From: Blepharisma stoltei | Taxonomy: Eukaryota; Ciliophora; Heterotrichea; Heterotrichida; Blepharismidae | DNA length: 64,000 bases | Assembly (NCBI GenBank): GCA_914767885.1 | Contig: CAJZBQ010000036.1 | Span: 1,178,001-1,242,000, forward strand | Reading direction: 5' to 3' | Part shown: one piece after another, positions 32,739-43,516 of the stretch | Numbering within the stretch: position 1 is the stretch's first letter | How the letters are laid out: every line of letters starts with the position of its first letter | Program-made: the position numbers and the translations under genes | The notes under the pieces: generated by a model | What the model was told of the DNA's origin: nothing | What the model saw: the letters and a program-made list of their open reading frames with translations, nothing else | Database searches by the model: none

Positions 32739-34650
32739 CTAAAAGGCTGGATATTGAGTTGGCTTGCCAAATTCAACTGGGCTTGGCTTGATCTGTATTT
32801 ATCAAACTGGTCTTCAGGCTCTTCATAATATTCATTCCCATGCTGAAGTTCCACAAAATTTGGGATTCCTAAAGACGTGCTTCATTTTTCTGTTTTTATA
32901 AAAGTCCCACTGCTTCACAATAAAACAGCGCCAGGCTGAGTAACTACACATATAAGTGGATGCACATGGGTATTTATTGAGGTACACAAATAAGCGGCCG
33001 CGCCTAAAGGAGAATGCATATTTTTAGCCATACTTACTCGGGTATCTGAGTCTACAGTGTCAAACATTTTTATTGTATGGGATCCTGTCTCCTGAAGAGT
33101 TCCTAGAACAAAGCACGTGTCCATGTTCTGAATTTTGAAAAAACAGCAGGCGCTTCATCTTTTTCTTTCAATGTAAGCTGAATTTAAATGAATTTTTAAT
33201 AAAAAATAATAGAATTTATTTTTAATAAAATAAATAGAGAAGAATAATCTCCAATTTCTTTAACCAGCTCGAATTTATAAGGATATTTCACCTCAAATAC
33301 ACGCAAGGCTCGGTCTTTGGAATTAATTAAAATCATATTACAGCGATTTGACCGAAAATCTCGAACTGCAGATTGAAAAATTGATGCGACTTCTTGTGTG
33401 TAAATAAGATGTCCATCAAGAGTTAATACATAAAAAACATTGTTTGGTGACCCGAATATAATAATTTTCTCTTGGTTGAAGCATCCAAACCATTCTGAAG
33501 CTATCTCATCTTGTTTTAGCGAAAGCTGTGTCCCATCATTCCATGAATACACTACTATATCAGATTTTCCATAAACCAAAACCTTAGAATCTACGACATA
33601 TAGAATGCTTTTTCCTCTGAACTTTTTGTAGAGAGATATCTTTTTCTCTGCGATATTTGACGAAATTTTTTTCCTCGTGAGACAATCGAAATTAAGCAAA
33701 TGTCTCCAAGAGGGAAAAAATATTAGACAAAATTCCCAATGTTTTGCGACCAAAAAGTCCTGAAAAATGATATGGAACCACGGCATCCATCCCGCCAACC
33801 TTAAAAGAAAATTGGACTGGGGTTTCTTCTATGCATTGTAGCTGAAACCTAAACAATAAATTAGCATCAGTTAGCACATATATAAAATCATACCCTCATT
33901 TTAGACTGAGGACTTTTCCTCATGCTTTTTCAGGCTTTACTCGTAAAATGATGCTATGTGTCATAAAACTAAAAATCAAGACTTCTGCGTTATTGTTGCA
34001 GCCAACAGCTAAAAATTCTCCACATGGCGAAAACTCAGCGACTATTGTCTTAAAATTAAACTTATTACAGATTTGGCTGCGGACTATTGCTAATGCAGTT
34101 ATCAAGGATCCATGAAGGGAGTCATCTGCTTTGCGACGTGGCCAGAGAGAACTTGAACGAACAGGGACGATGAATTCACTTGACAAATTAGCTCGAAAAA
34201 TCTCTTGCTTCTCCTTGAGATCCTGATGCCATGGTCTTCTGAAGTGAGTTCTCTGTCGCCGTCTCATCCTTACCTCATGGACTTCAGTATTGAGTGGGCA
34301 TATATGGACTTTTGTGGCATGTGAAATGGGCAAACTAAGGCTGTTCCCATATCAATCAAAAAAAAGGAAAACTTAGAGCCCAAGGCATAACTCTCAGTTT
34401 CACGCTAGAGAACCGTCGATTGATTCTAGTCATTGCCTGTAGGCTTTGCTGGGCTTCTCTTCCACTCCACACTTTCTTTTTCCCTCTCGAGGTAAAATCC
34501 AATTCTGAAAGAACTAGGGCTAGGCTCTGAGCATTACCAGAATTTCTTAAACTAGTATAGTTGCCCATTTCTGAGATAGCAAAACTTGCCGATATCATTA
34601 AATATGCTCTCGAAGCTGTATGGGGGGCCATTCCCAGGCTTAGGCACCAT
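32739..34650 (-). CDS. RBBP5: RBBP5/Swd1-like WD40 subunit of COMPASS histone H3K4 methyltransferase
   Basis: WD40 blades are in the order expected for RBBP5: N-terminal MVPKPGNGPPYSFESIFNFK, FSPCGEFLAVGCNNNAEVLI, DFLVAKHWEFCLIFF, DRALRVFEVKYPYKFELVKEIGDY, then RWSACCFFKIQNMDTCFVLGT. The diagnostic C-terminal part reads LLWSSGTFIKTEKWSTS...FVELQHGNEYYEEPEDQFD, like the ENWSAFAPDFKELDENVEYEE region of RBBP5. Stop TAG. A 542-bp insertion carrying a SINE separates blade 1 and a 71-bp IES lies before RKRWSACC. Frames meet with a one-base shift near 33795 (QFSFKVG to WMPWFHIIFQDF). Nuclear chromatin regulator acting with ASH2L, WDR5 and a SET enzyme. Confidence 0.78.
33174..33244 (-). other. IES, 71 bp, in RBBP5-like gene
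   Basis: Removal gives ELVKEIGDYIERKRWSACCFF. A diverged copy of this IES is still present in the adjacent pseudogene (~35430-35470). Confidence 0.8.
34057..34598 (-). mobile_element. SINE-like type 3 in an exon, removable as a 542-bp IES
   Basis: Homologous to 50734-51326 (shared blocks: CTGATGCCATGG/CTGACGCCATGG, GAGTGGGC..ATGGACTT, TCACGCTAG, CCCTCGAGGTAAAA, GGGCTAGGCTCTG). TTTAAT occurs at both borders; joining at its TA restores PPYSFESIFNFKTIVAEFSPCGE. Confidence 0.75.
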
Positions 34651-35289
34651 ATTTAATTTCAGAGACTATAATCAATTTACTATAATAGATAATTTTAGAG
34701 TAATATTTTCCAGCTAAAGACATAAATCATTATGCTAATAAAATGATAAAATTTAAAAATAAGGTTAAATTTTTCTAAAAAATTGGCAGTGCTTTTTATA
34801 GCTTTTGGTAGAAAAAATTATATACCAACCTATTATGGTGAAACAGCTATACACAGCTTTCGACTTTTCCAATAATCTCGTGGCACTCATAAGGCTTTAC
34901 ATGCTCTCCTTTTGTTAGTCTAATATTAAGCCTTTCCATTTATGGAAAATTAAGCTGGATAATTTGCAAAGATCTTAACTCTCCCCTCTGTGAGCTAACA
35001 AAATAATTTTTTTGCTCAGAGGGTTAATTTCTTTTTTAAAATATATATAATTTTATAGTAAATTTTTGTTGTTTCAAAATTTAAAATAACCCCAATTAGC
35101 AAAAACTGGAAAGCAAAAATTTGTTTAATATTTTCATACAAAATTGTTTTTTACTGATGGAGGCGATATTTTTATCCAAAAATTAGGGATTTTCCTAATG
35201 GTTTTGGTGGGAGTAAAAATTCAGAATTATAATGAGTGAGAGGATACCTTTAAGTAGTAATTAAATAGCTGAAAGATGTAAATTTTGTA
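34651..35289. other. Intergenic region, left unit of a local tandem duplication
   Basis: 34880-34975 and 35216-35285 are repeated at 35850-35969 and 36306-36360 (AATATTAAGCCTTTCCATTT; AGTAATTAAATAGCTGAAAG). MITE E lies inside. No gene. Confidence 0.6.
34976..35213 (+). mobile_element. F1 MITE copy E, diverged and shortened
   Basis: Ends still recognisable (CTCTCCCCTCTGTGAGCTAA ... GGTTTTGGTGGGAGTAA) with TA at 34976 and 35214. About 240 bp against 375-387 bp for full copies; inner motif copies eroded. Confidence 0.65.
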
Positions 35290-35830
35290 AATGCAGTAAT
35301 TAAATCATTAGATTCGTCTATAGTGTCAATCATTTTTATTGTATGATGCCCTTTATCTTGAAGGGTTTCAAGGGTAGGTTTCTATTAAATAAGCATCATG
35401 GGCTTCATTTATTTCCTTTTTAATGTAAAAAAAATTACAAGGATTTTTTATAATAAAATATACATAAAGAGCAATCACTGATTTCTTTAACCGGCTCCAA
35501 CTATAAGAATATTTCTCTTAAATACACACAAATCTCAGTCTGTTGAATTAATCAAACTTATATTGGAACAATGCGATAGAATTTCTTACTGTAGATAGAA
35601 AGATTGGTGCGCCTTAAGTATAAAAAAATTCAATACATAAAATATATTATCGGCACTTAAATGTAATAATTTTTTCTTAATTAAAGCACCTAAATTGCCT
35701 TATCATTTTAGGGGAGGATGTATCTGATGATTCCATGAATACACTGCTTCCTAAAGTGTTCATAGTCTAAAATTCAAGACTTTTGTGTCTTATTGCAGCC
35801 TACAGCTTCAACGGCTAATCAGCTTTATAC
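35290..35830 (-). pseudogene. Decayed tandem duplicate of the RBBP5-like gene
   Basis: The nucleotide sequence parallels 33055-33560 of the RBBP5 gene in the same orientation (e.g. GTGTCAATCATTTTTATTGT vs GTGTCAAACATTTTTATTGT; ATTTCTTTAACCGGCTCCAA vs ATTTCTTTAACCAGCTCGAA), then jumps to the part matching ~33965-34010 (CAAGACTTTTGTGTCTTATTGCAGCC). Many indels and stops; an internal deletion removes the middle. The IES position is retained. Confidence 0.75.
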
Positions 35831-35969
35831 CTTTCCTGATGCTATTCCTTGGCACTATTAAAGCTAATTAGCTTGATATTAAGCCTTTCCATTTATGGAA
35901 GATTAAGCTGGAAATTTTGCAAAGGTCTTAAACATGTCGAAATTATAATGATTGAGAAGATAATTGCCT

Positions 35970-36304
35970 TATTCCCCCTCCGTGAGCGTATAAAACCATT
36001 AGAAAAATCCCTATTTTTTGCCCAAAACCCCACCTTCATGAGCGAACAAAAATTTTTTTAATAGAAAAATTTTTTATGGGGAAAAAAATTGATATATAAG
36101 TGATAATTATTATAATGAAATCTCGAGCTAATTCTGTTTAAAATTTGAAACAAATTTCGTTTTAAAACATAAATTTTACAAATTAAATTAATATTTGCCT
36201 CCCAATTTTCGAGAAGTGGGATTGTTTTAATTTTTTTACAAAAAAAAATTAACCCTCCTCCGTGAGCGAACAAGATTTTTTTGCTCGCTCACGGAGGGGG
36301 GAGT
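35970..36304 (-). mobile_element. F1 Pogo-like MITE copy F
   Basis: CCCCCTCCGTGAGCGTATAA at the left, hairpin ending GCTCGCTCACGGAGGGGGGA at the right, TA at 35970 and 36305. Inserted in the right unit of the tandem duplication at a site that is empty in the left unit. Confidence 0.82.
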
Positions 36305-36318
36305 TATATAGTAATTAA

Positions 36319-36933
36319 ATGGCTGAAAGATATAAATTTTGTAAAAGTAGGAACTCAATCATTGGAGCTTCTTTGAGCAATTTTCATTTGAATAAAAGAC
36401 TATTGTTGCCAGAATTGCCAATTGAAATGCCAAAGAGGAAACTGTCTTGTCGGAGCGTGACATTTCCATGCATAAAGCGTGACAAGCAGAAACTTATAAT
36501 TTCACATGCTAACTCAACCTATTACAAATAATAAAAAATTCCTAGCATTATTACTATTATAAAATAGTCTATAAATAGATATATTTTTTAAAAATAAATA
36601 ATAAATAAATAAAGAAGTAAGTTTCAACAAGAACCATTGTCTCCCGCTTCTCCTGAATCTCCACGGAAATTAAGTTCAAGTTTGTTTGGTGATAAGCTAC
36701 CAGCCACAATTAAGAAAGAAGTCAAAGTTTTCAGGATCAAGAAGAGATTTAAAAATATGAACGATTTTAATAAGAGGATTCCTCAAGATGATCCATTGGA
36801 ATGCTATTATGAAAATTTGCCTTATATTGGTGACGTTTTACAAGAAAACAGAGCAAAGCATTACTCGAAAATGTCAAAACTGGTCCTTCCGGTTTACGAA
36901 GAATCCAATGAAAGCCTAGAAGTTCTTGCGTAA
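36319..36933 (+). CDS. Hypothetical Ser/Lys-rich protein with one IES
   Basis: About 168 residues after removing a 108-bp IES: MAERYKFCKSRNSIIGASLS, ... IISHAKFQQEPLSPASPESP, ... KVFRIKKRFKNMNDFNKRIP, ending EESNESLEVLA. No domain recognised. The upstream region and first codons are duplicated in the left unit (35250-35285), where the ORF is not kept. Basic, phospho-site-rich; cytoskeletal or ciliary accessory role would be a guess. Confidence 0.6.
36510..36617 (+). other. IES, 108 bp, in hypothetical gene
   Basis: Removal joins KLIISHA to KFQQEPLSPASPES in frame; unspliced frame ends at TAA. Confidence 0.7.
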
Positions 36934-37336
36934 AATGCGAAATTTCTGGGTTTTTGATAAATTTAAAATAAACGATTGGAGAACAATAAGGGTTGTAATA
37001 ATGGGGAAAAATAATTATCGTTAGATTCATGCTAAAGTAGATCGGTAAATTTATATTAAATTAATTTGCCTAATAAAACATGAAGATTTTTATCTGAATA
37101 GAATATCAACTAACTGATAATAAATATAAAGAATTTTAGAATTTACAAGTAAATTAAAGGATAATGATAAGCCTGACTAAAATTGTGAGAAATAGAAAAT
37201 TTAAATTATTATGGAGAGTTTTAATATAATGACTATGAAACAGCAATGAGTAAGATAAGGCCAAAAATCATATAAATATTCAAGTGCTAACGAAGTATCT
37301 TTCAATATAATTTTAGAAAATATAAATTATGATAAA
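36934..37336. other. Intergenic region, nothing recognised
   Basis: AT-rich 400 bp between convergent hypothetical genes. Confidence 0.4.
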
Positions 37337-38061
37337 TTAGAAAAATCGTTTCTGGGTTCTTTTTCTTTCCAAGCTTAAAGGTCGAATTAGATCATAAATA
37401 TTCGTTGATTTTTCAGATGCCAATCTGGATGATTCCTCATCAGAATTCATATTTGGCCTTTGGATAACATTTTTTGTAGACTCAGTATTACTGCAAGCAC
37501 TGTTTTCTGGTGGTTTCACATCTTGATATTTGCAAAAATCTTTTTCTCGATTTTTCCAATTCGGAAAATTTTTGCTTGGAAATTTTACCTCATATACCTC
37601 AATAAGTCCACTATTATCGATTATTCTATCATGATGTCCTTCTTTATCATATAATTTTTCAGGTTAAATTTCTCATTATTCTGGTAAGCCAAACTTATGC
37701 CTTATTAAAAATTAAAAAATAAAATAAATAGAAAAATTTAAGGGAAAAGGGTATAGCAGTCTGTAAAAATTTGGTTAGAAAAGATTTTTGGAGCTTTTAT
37801 AACTTCTTTACCTTCGAGATTAATTAAATAAGGCTGAAGTTTTAAAGCACCTAATGATACTGATCGAATATGCTGATTTGGCAATGCGGGAAGATGCTTA
37901 AATGAGTTTTTCGGGATATACTGTAATTTACGGTTGAAATTAGATTTTTTTTGTTGAATTAAATCAGATATTTTCGCTGGTTTTTTGCAAGGGAGTGATT
38001 GAAACAAGATGTCTTTAATTGGGATGTCTGAGTAAGCTCTTTTGTGCTCGATTTTTTTCAT
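37337..38061 (-). CDS. Hypothetical protein with one IES
   Basis: About 206 residues: MKKIEHKRAYSDIPIKDILF, LPALPNQHIRSVSLGALKLQ, then, after a 104-bp IES, CYDKEGHHDRIIDNSGLIEV and KNRKDFCKYQ-type basic stretch, ending LIRPLSLERKRTQKRFF. Basic, low complexity, no known domain. Exon 2 is open well upstream of its first Met, which supports the join. Confidence 0.6.
37650..37753 (-). other. IES, 104 bp, in hypothetical gene
   Basis: Removal joins FTDCY to DKEGHHDRIIDNSGL in frame. Confidence 0.65.
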
Positions 38062-38917
38062 TTAAAGTTAAATTAAAATTATGAATTAAAATAACGCAAA
38101 TAAAGAAATTTGAGATTGCAAATATATTTTTTATAAAAACTAAAAAAAGGAATTTGCATTGGTGGTTTATCTTAGGCTGTTTTTATGGTGTGAATTTTAT
38201 ATAAGAAAATGTGCAAAAGCTATAAGATAAAGAAAATATAATAATAAAGTTAAAATTAGTCATAAATTCAAGCTAATATTTCCGAATCATGCTAATGGGT
38301 TTTAAATTGCCAAGAAAACCTAGACTTTTAAAGCCATATAGATCCATTGAAGAATGCACTCTAAGCTTTTGAAAGGTGTAATATCAATCTAAAAATTAAG
38401 CTTTTTTAGATTTTATAATTTTACATATCTGATTTTATGGGTGCAATTGCTTTAAAACTTACATCGAATTGATCCCGACATGAAAATTTAGAAGGGCTTT
38501 TTCCCTTCGCATATATTTTCAATTTTAACTTTGCCCTTTAATTTCTGCATGCAAATTATTATTTCTATCCTTTTCTCATCTGCTGATTTCTTTAAAGTAT
38601 CTTTTTCAATCTTATATAGCTATTATTAATTTAAAGATTTTATTAAAATAATTTTAATCATATATAAAAATATTCAGATCCGCGTACTTTTTTAAGCTTT
38701 AGAATCTTCGTTTTAAGGTATAATATTGCTAGACACAAAAATGACTATGCATTAAAAGTAATCTTAGAGATTTTAGCTATTTTTTAAGCTTTTTATGATT
38801 TTTGAAGACAACAATTTGAAAGTTTTAAATATTTATAGCAATAAATAGCTAATAAGGCAATAAGCTTTCTTTACTAATTAAAAAGAAAACCATTTAATAT
38901 TTTATTTCGTTTATTAT
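38062..38917. other. Intergenic region, nothing recognised
   Basis: About 850 bp of AT-rich sequence between divergent genes; no repeat or ORF supported. Confidence 0.4.
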
Positions 38918-39901
38918 ATGGAAGGGTCCGATATAGAGGATGGAGAAGTCTTAGAGCAAGAAGAGTCAGCACAACCCCCAAATCAGCTTATAATGCCAAT
39001 ACAAAATAAGCAAGACAACAGAAAGCAAGAAGTACAGCGAATTAAGCGCCCAAGGCCAGATGAATCAAAAATTAAAAAGGTAAAGTGCAAGTATTGAGCT
39101 GGAGGGACTTGCCATAAAGGCCAAGACTGCACTTACCTTCACGAAGGAGTTCAATTACTAAAAGATGAGCTCTGCAAGTATTTTGTTACAGACACATGTG
39201 TAAAAGGAGATGATTGTATTTATTCTCACGATACCAAAAAATTTGGCTCCCTGAGGAATTTATTTAATTGAATTTCCTCGAAATAGACATTTTTCAGGCA
39301 AAATCATAAATCTTTACTTAAAAAAAATGGCATAAGAAAATGTCTGCTGAGAAATTATATGGTAAAAAAAATTCCTGCTACAAAAAATTTCCTTGCAAAT
39401 TTTTCCACGGTGTAGGATCATGCCATCTAGGTGATAATTGTCGTTTTTCCCATATAAGGCTTACACCTGAAATGATTCCGAAGTTTATTAAAGATAATGA
39501 AGCCTTTTTACAGCAAGTTCAGCAGCAAAGAGGGTATACAAATCTAGGAGAATACTACAACCAATATGCAAGAGAGAAAGCAAGTTTACAGCCTTTATTG
39601 CCGCTCCCAGGGAATTTGTTAGGAATTCCACAATTCCCTCCTACTATAGCTCCACCGATTTGAATTCCTCCAAAACCTCCCAGCCCTGATTTATCGTCTC
39701 GACTACATGCAAGTGGAATTATACAATTTTAAATTAAATATAATGACAAATTATTGCAAAATCAAAAAATTATTTAAAAAAAATCAATTTATTATTAATA
39801 AGTATATAAAAAATCGAAATATAACAATCCCAAAAGGTGATTTGTCAAAACTAAGAAAGCCACCAAATTCTCATGTTTACAAAAAGCCTAAATTTAGTTA
39901 A
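38918..39901 (+). CDS. Triple CCCH zinc-finger protein, two IESs
   Basis: Acidic N-terminus (MEGSDIEDGEVLEQEE), then three CCCH fingers: CKYWAGGTCHKGQDCTYLH (W = TGA), CKYFVTDTCVKGDDCIYSH and, after a 95-bp IES, CKFFHGVGSCHLGDNCRFSH. A Gln/Pro-rich region follows (LQPLLPLPGNLLGIPQFPPT), then a basic tail after a second, 100-bp IES (SGIITIPKGDLSKLRKPPNS). The finger array resembles ZC3H4/ZC3H6 and CPSF30-type RNA-binding proteins. Likely mRNA processing factor. Confidence 0.78.
39261..39355 (+). other. IES, 95 bp, in triple-CCCH gene
   Basis: Removal gives KKFGSLRNLYGKKNSCYKKF, joining fingers 2 and 3. Confidence 0.75.
39722..39821 (+). other. IES, 100 bp, in triple-CCCH gene
   Basis: Removal gives LHASGIITIPKGDLSKLRKP and the terminal TAA at 39899-39901. 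Confidence 0.75.
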
Positions 39902-39957
39902 TAAATTATACACAATATATTAATAATAATTTTGGATTACTATAAGCATTGCAAGAG

Positions 39958-41339
39958 CTATTTCAATGATTCTTCTTGATAGGTAAAGCCGATGAAGTTA
40001 TTTTGAGTACCTATTAAGGAACTTTTTGTGACAGAGTCAACTGGAGGCTCATTAGTGAATTCTGAGTCAAAATTTCGAGTATCTAAAGGGCTCATAATTT
40101 TTGGCTTAAAAGGAGCAGGCATTCCTTTTTACTAATTTCTCCATTAAAAAATTATTTTTATGTAATTTTTTTATTAGAATATTTACTAAGTGCATCCCAG
40201 TCAATTCCTTGGAAAAATGGATGCTTTTTAATTTCTTTTACATTCGAAAGTCTAAGACTTACCTACATATCTTTTACCTCAATTTCAATTAATTTTCTCA
40301 ATAAATCTGTTACTTGTGCAGAAAACCTGGATTTCATCCTTACAGGCGTATTTAATATCATTTTATACAGCTCAACCCTATTTTCTGCATAAAAAGGAGG
40401 TTCACCTGCAATCATCTCATATAAAACCACCCCTAAGCTTCAAAAATCCACAGCTTTATCATACCCTTCATTCTTGAGTACTTCTGGTGCCAGATATTCT
40501 GGAGTCCCACAAAAAGTAAAAGCTTTTTTATCAGAATCTGTTACCTTTGAGAGCCCAAAATCAGTGAGCTTTATATGTCCATCTACATCTAGAAGTATGT
40601 TTTCTGGCTTTAAATCTCTATAGATTACTCCTGCATTGTGTAAAGATTCAAAAGCTAATAAAATTTCTGCGGCATAGAATTTTGCTCTGTCTTCAGAAAA
40701 TTTACCTTCTTTTCGTAAATGGAAAAATAATTCTCCACCTTTCATATAGTCCATTACCATATAAAGCTTTGCAAGTTCTATATCCTAAAAAAAATCGTAA
40801 TCATGGAATAATTTTTGATTAAAATTATGATTATTGTTTTTTTATTTTTTTAAACTTTTTAGGGTGTTAAGGTGTATACTTAATTAGGATAGATTAATTG
40901 TGCTCAATAGAAGCTAAAATTTAATTTTCTCTATGATATAGCTTAAAATCCCTATTATAAATGAAAAAATTCAGCTAAAATGAGCATAAAGCTTATCAGA
41001 AGTCTGAAAAGCATATCTCAACTGCACTATGAATGGCGATTTCACCCCTTCCAAAATATATCTCTCAGCCAAAGTATGGCTGATCTGTTTTTTCTGTTCA
41101 ATCAGCTGCTTTCTCAACACTTTCATAGCATAATAATTCCCTGTATCTTTTTTTGTCACTAATAAAACTTTTCCAAATGACCCTTTCCCTATGACTTTTT
41201 CAATTTTGAAGTCATTCGGCGAAAGATGCGAAGAATAAATTTGTGTGGTATTGTTGCTTGAGGTTATGTCTTCTAAAATTAAAGGCGTATCTACATCTTC
41301 GGGTTCTTTTTTCTTAAGGCAAGACATCACGCATCCCAT
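39958..41339 (-). CDS. AGC-family protein kinase with acylated N-terminus and hydrophobic motif
   Basis: Starts MGCVMSC (myristoyl/palmitoyl; the longer start at 41378 would bury it). Kinase motifs: [11 protein letters not shown] (glycine loop), AMKVLRK (Lys), [11 protein letters not shown] (catalytic loop), DFGLSK, activation-loop [21 protein letters not shown]-terminal AGC extension has PAPFKP and hydrophobic motif NFIGFTYQ. Closest to the Akt/SGK/S6K group. One 15-nt intron (40263-40277), a 225-bp IES after SDKLY and a ~54-bp IES after DWDALS. The last join needs one extra A in an A5 run. It should be activated by a PDK1-like kinase at the loop Thr and PIF pocket. Confidence 0.88.
40130..40183 (-). 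other. Short IES, ~54 bp, in AGC kinase (join needs a homopolymer correction)
   Basis: TTAGTAAA lies at both borders. Joining gives [16 protein letters not shown] if an A5 run at ~40126 is really A6. Confidence 0.55.
40263..40277 (-). other. 15-nt spliceosomal intron in AGC kinase
   Basis: GTAAAAGATATGTAG on the minus strand. Removal gives [20 protein letters not shown]; unspliced it adds KDM-stop. GT...AG ends and a length of 15 fit heterotrich introns. Confidence 0.85.
40762..40986 (-). other. IES, 225 bp, in AGC kinase
   Basis: AAGCTTTAT is present at both borders. Removal gives [21 protein letters not shown], the normal kinase hinge region. Confidence 0.9.
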
Positions 41340-41559
41340 TTTTCCCAAAATTTGGTTATTTATCAAAATGTTCGACATATAAAATCGCAGGCATTTCTCT
41401 TTTAAATTTACGATGATTTTAAAATTAAGAAAAATTAAATAATAAAAAAATATTATTTGTGGGTTGTGAAATTTTTATTAACTGTTTTGATTATTAAAGT
41501 ATAAATGTTAATTTCGATTCATTAGGGATTTAAGGGCTAAGTACTCACTCAAATATAAA

Positions 41560-42265
41560 GGGATTAAGTCGCTAGTGACATCGTGGGTTACCCTCTAACT
41601 TAGCATGCATAACATAGGCATTCTTTGGCATGCTGCTGCCAGTCTGGCCATATATTATCCGGCACGTTGATGTCGTCCTTGTCAGACTAAAATCCGTGCT
41701 TGCAGGCTAAGGTCTCCCTCCTGGCATGCTGACTCCCCCCCTCGGTGAGTGAACAAAACCATTAGAAGAATCGCTATTTTTTTTGCCCAAAAAACCCCCC
41801 CTCCGCGAGTGAACAAAAATTGTTTTAATTGAAAAATTTTTTTATAGAAAAAAAATGATATATAAGTGATAATTAGTATAATGAAATCTAGTGCTAATTC
41901 TGTTTAATTTTTAAACAAATTGCTTTTTAAAACATAAAATTTTATAAATTAAATTAATTTGCTTTTCAATTTATGCGAATTTAGGATTTTTTTTTAATTT
42001 CGAAAAAAAAGTTTCTATAAAATTTATATATAAAATTTTTTAAAAAAAAATTAACCCCCCTCTGAGAGTGAACAAAATTTTTTTGTTCACTCATGGAGGG
42101 GGGGAGTGAGTAAAAAAACCTAAACTCTTGAATGCGCTGAGGAGCAGCTCATTTAGACCTATGCAACTAAAGCTAACCCCCCCATTGCTGTGCAGAAGTT
42201 CACCAGGTAAAACCAAGCCCCATAAATAAAATTTCTCCCGAGACTATCCATTTTATTTATTATTA
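41560..42265 (-). mobile_element. SINE-like type 2 copy, split by MITE G
   Basis: On the minus strand it starts AATAAATAAAATGG at ~42265, has the hairpin closing at TTTTATTTATGGGG, then ACTTCTGCACAGCAA and GCTGCTCCTCAG, as in the copy at 48774. The 3' part (GTTAGAGGGTAACCCACGATG) resumes beyond the MITE. Ends not determined. Confidence 0.6.
41731..42107 (-). mobile_element. F1 Pogo-like MITE copy G, inside a SINE
   Basis: CCCCCCCTCGGTGAGTGAAC at the left; hairpin ending GTTCACTCATGGAGGGGGGG at the right. The bordering trinucleotide is TGA on both sides instead of TA. Confidence 0.8.
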
Positions 42266-42446
42266 AATAATAAACAAATAAAATGATCAAGATATATTTT
42301 TTAGCAGTATTACTTGTAAATCCTAATTAGATTGTTGTGGTTTTGCAAGTGCCTTATTTCTATTTTAAAGGCTATGTGGAGCATTGATCATGATTTTTTA
42401 AAATTGCAGTTTCTGCTCTGATTTTGGGTTTTTCTGGGTGTGGGTA

Positions 42447-42764
42447 TTATGCAATCAATAAATTGAAGCTTATGTTCATTAGAATTGTATGATTTAAATA
42501 GTCAAGTATTTTTCTGTCAATTTTGATGGTATGTCTTATTTTTATTGTGGCTTTCGGGATTTCTGAGTGCTCGACTAGGCTATGCTCTGAGCTGGATAAA
42601 GCTTGCAGTGATGATATTTCGACTAAAATTTCAGACGAAATCCCATGATATGCAGGAGGACTGTATATAGCATCAATAATGCTATTAATTTCGATGATTG
42701 TAACAGCTATATAGTCTTTTTTCGGTTTATCAATGAAAACAGTTAATTTTAACATGTAAACCAT
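42447..42764 (-). CDS. Hypothetical 105-residue protein, Ile-rich
   Basis: MVYMLKLTVFIDKPKKDYIA ... IKIRHTIKIDRKILDYLNHT, ending LLIA-TAA. Alternating hydrophobic pattern suggests a beta-rich fold; no family recognised. Divergent from 42833 with only 68 bp between the starts, which supports both as real genes with a shared promoter region. Confidence 0.5.
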   Translation of the reverse strand: MVYMLKLTVFIDKPKKDYIAVTIIEINSIIDAIYSPPAYHGISSEILVEISSLQALSSSEHSLVEHSEIPKATIKIRHTIKIDRKILDYLNHTILMNISFNLLIA

Positions 42765-42832
42765 TGGGATTTTTTCCTGGAAATAAGCAAGAAAAAACCT
42801 CCGTCGTTTTTGAATACCTGGGGGTTTTCCTA

Positions 42833-43268
42833 ATGGCCCCTTTTTTCTTGGTCGAACTTATAAAAAAATGAATTTATTTAGCAAATGAAGTGCCAGTAGC
42901 TAAAGTGCAGACCCCACTAGACGAAAGCCAAAGCATGATTGATTATGAAGAAATAATTCTTAACGATAAATATAGGATTTTTTATTTTAAAAATCTGCCT
43001 TTATATTTTTTTAAAAATATGGTATTTCTTATAAAGCCATGAGATATATAAATTATATAATAAGGAGATACCTAAAACTGAAAGAAATGAGGTATGGACA
43101 GCAGAGCATAGTGATAAACAACAAATCGCTCCTGGGTATAAAGTTACTAATATAGAAGAAGAAAACAACAGAAATATTGAAGTCCTTGATTTAGATGTCG
43201 AGGTAGCACAGAATAGAAATAGTAAACCAAGGCGCAGGACTATGATAACAATGAAAGATTTCGAATAA
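42833..43268 (+). CDS. Hypothetical protein with one IES
   Basis: 113 residues after removing a 94-bp IES: MAPFFLVELIKKWIYLANEV, ... SMIDYEEIILNDKEIPKTER, ... EVLDLDVEVAQNRNSKPRRR, ending MITMKDFE. The N-terminal hydrophobic/amphipathic stretch may be a membrane anchor; the rest is acidic then basic. No family recognised. Confidence 0.6.
42967..43060 (+). other. IES, 94 bp, in hypothetical gene
   Basis: Removal joins EEIILND to KEIPKTERNEVWTAEHSD in frame. Confidence 0.7.
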
Positions 43269-43516
43269 TAGTAAATATTAAATAATTATAGTTCAATATT
43301 TTTATAACTGAAATAAATTGATACTCAATTTCTTATAAAAAATATTAATTTATTATAAAATTTTAAAAATTAACTAGAAAATGACTCATTTACATTTAAA
43401 AACCTCCACTATTTAATTAAATTAATTTAATTTTACCAGTATTTATAAACTTTTTTTCCCATATATTTTCTTTATTTAATATAAAGACTTTTTTATTTCA
43501 ATTTTTCTTTAAAAAT

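Larger units (their letters stand above)
41340..42446. other. Intergenic region with a SINE split by an F1 MITE
   Basis: Holds a reverse-oriented type 2 SINE-like copy (about 41560-42265) interrupted by MITE G. No gene. Confidence 0.6.
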
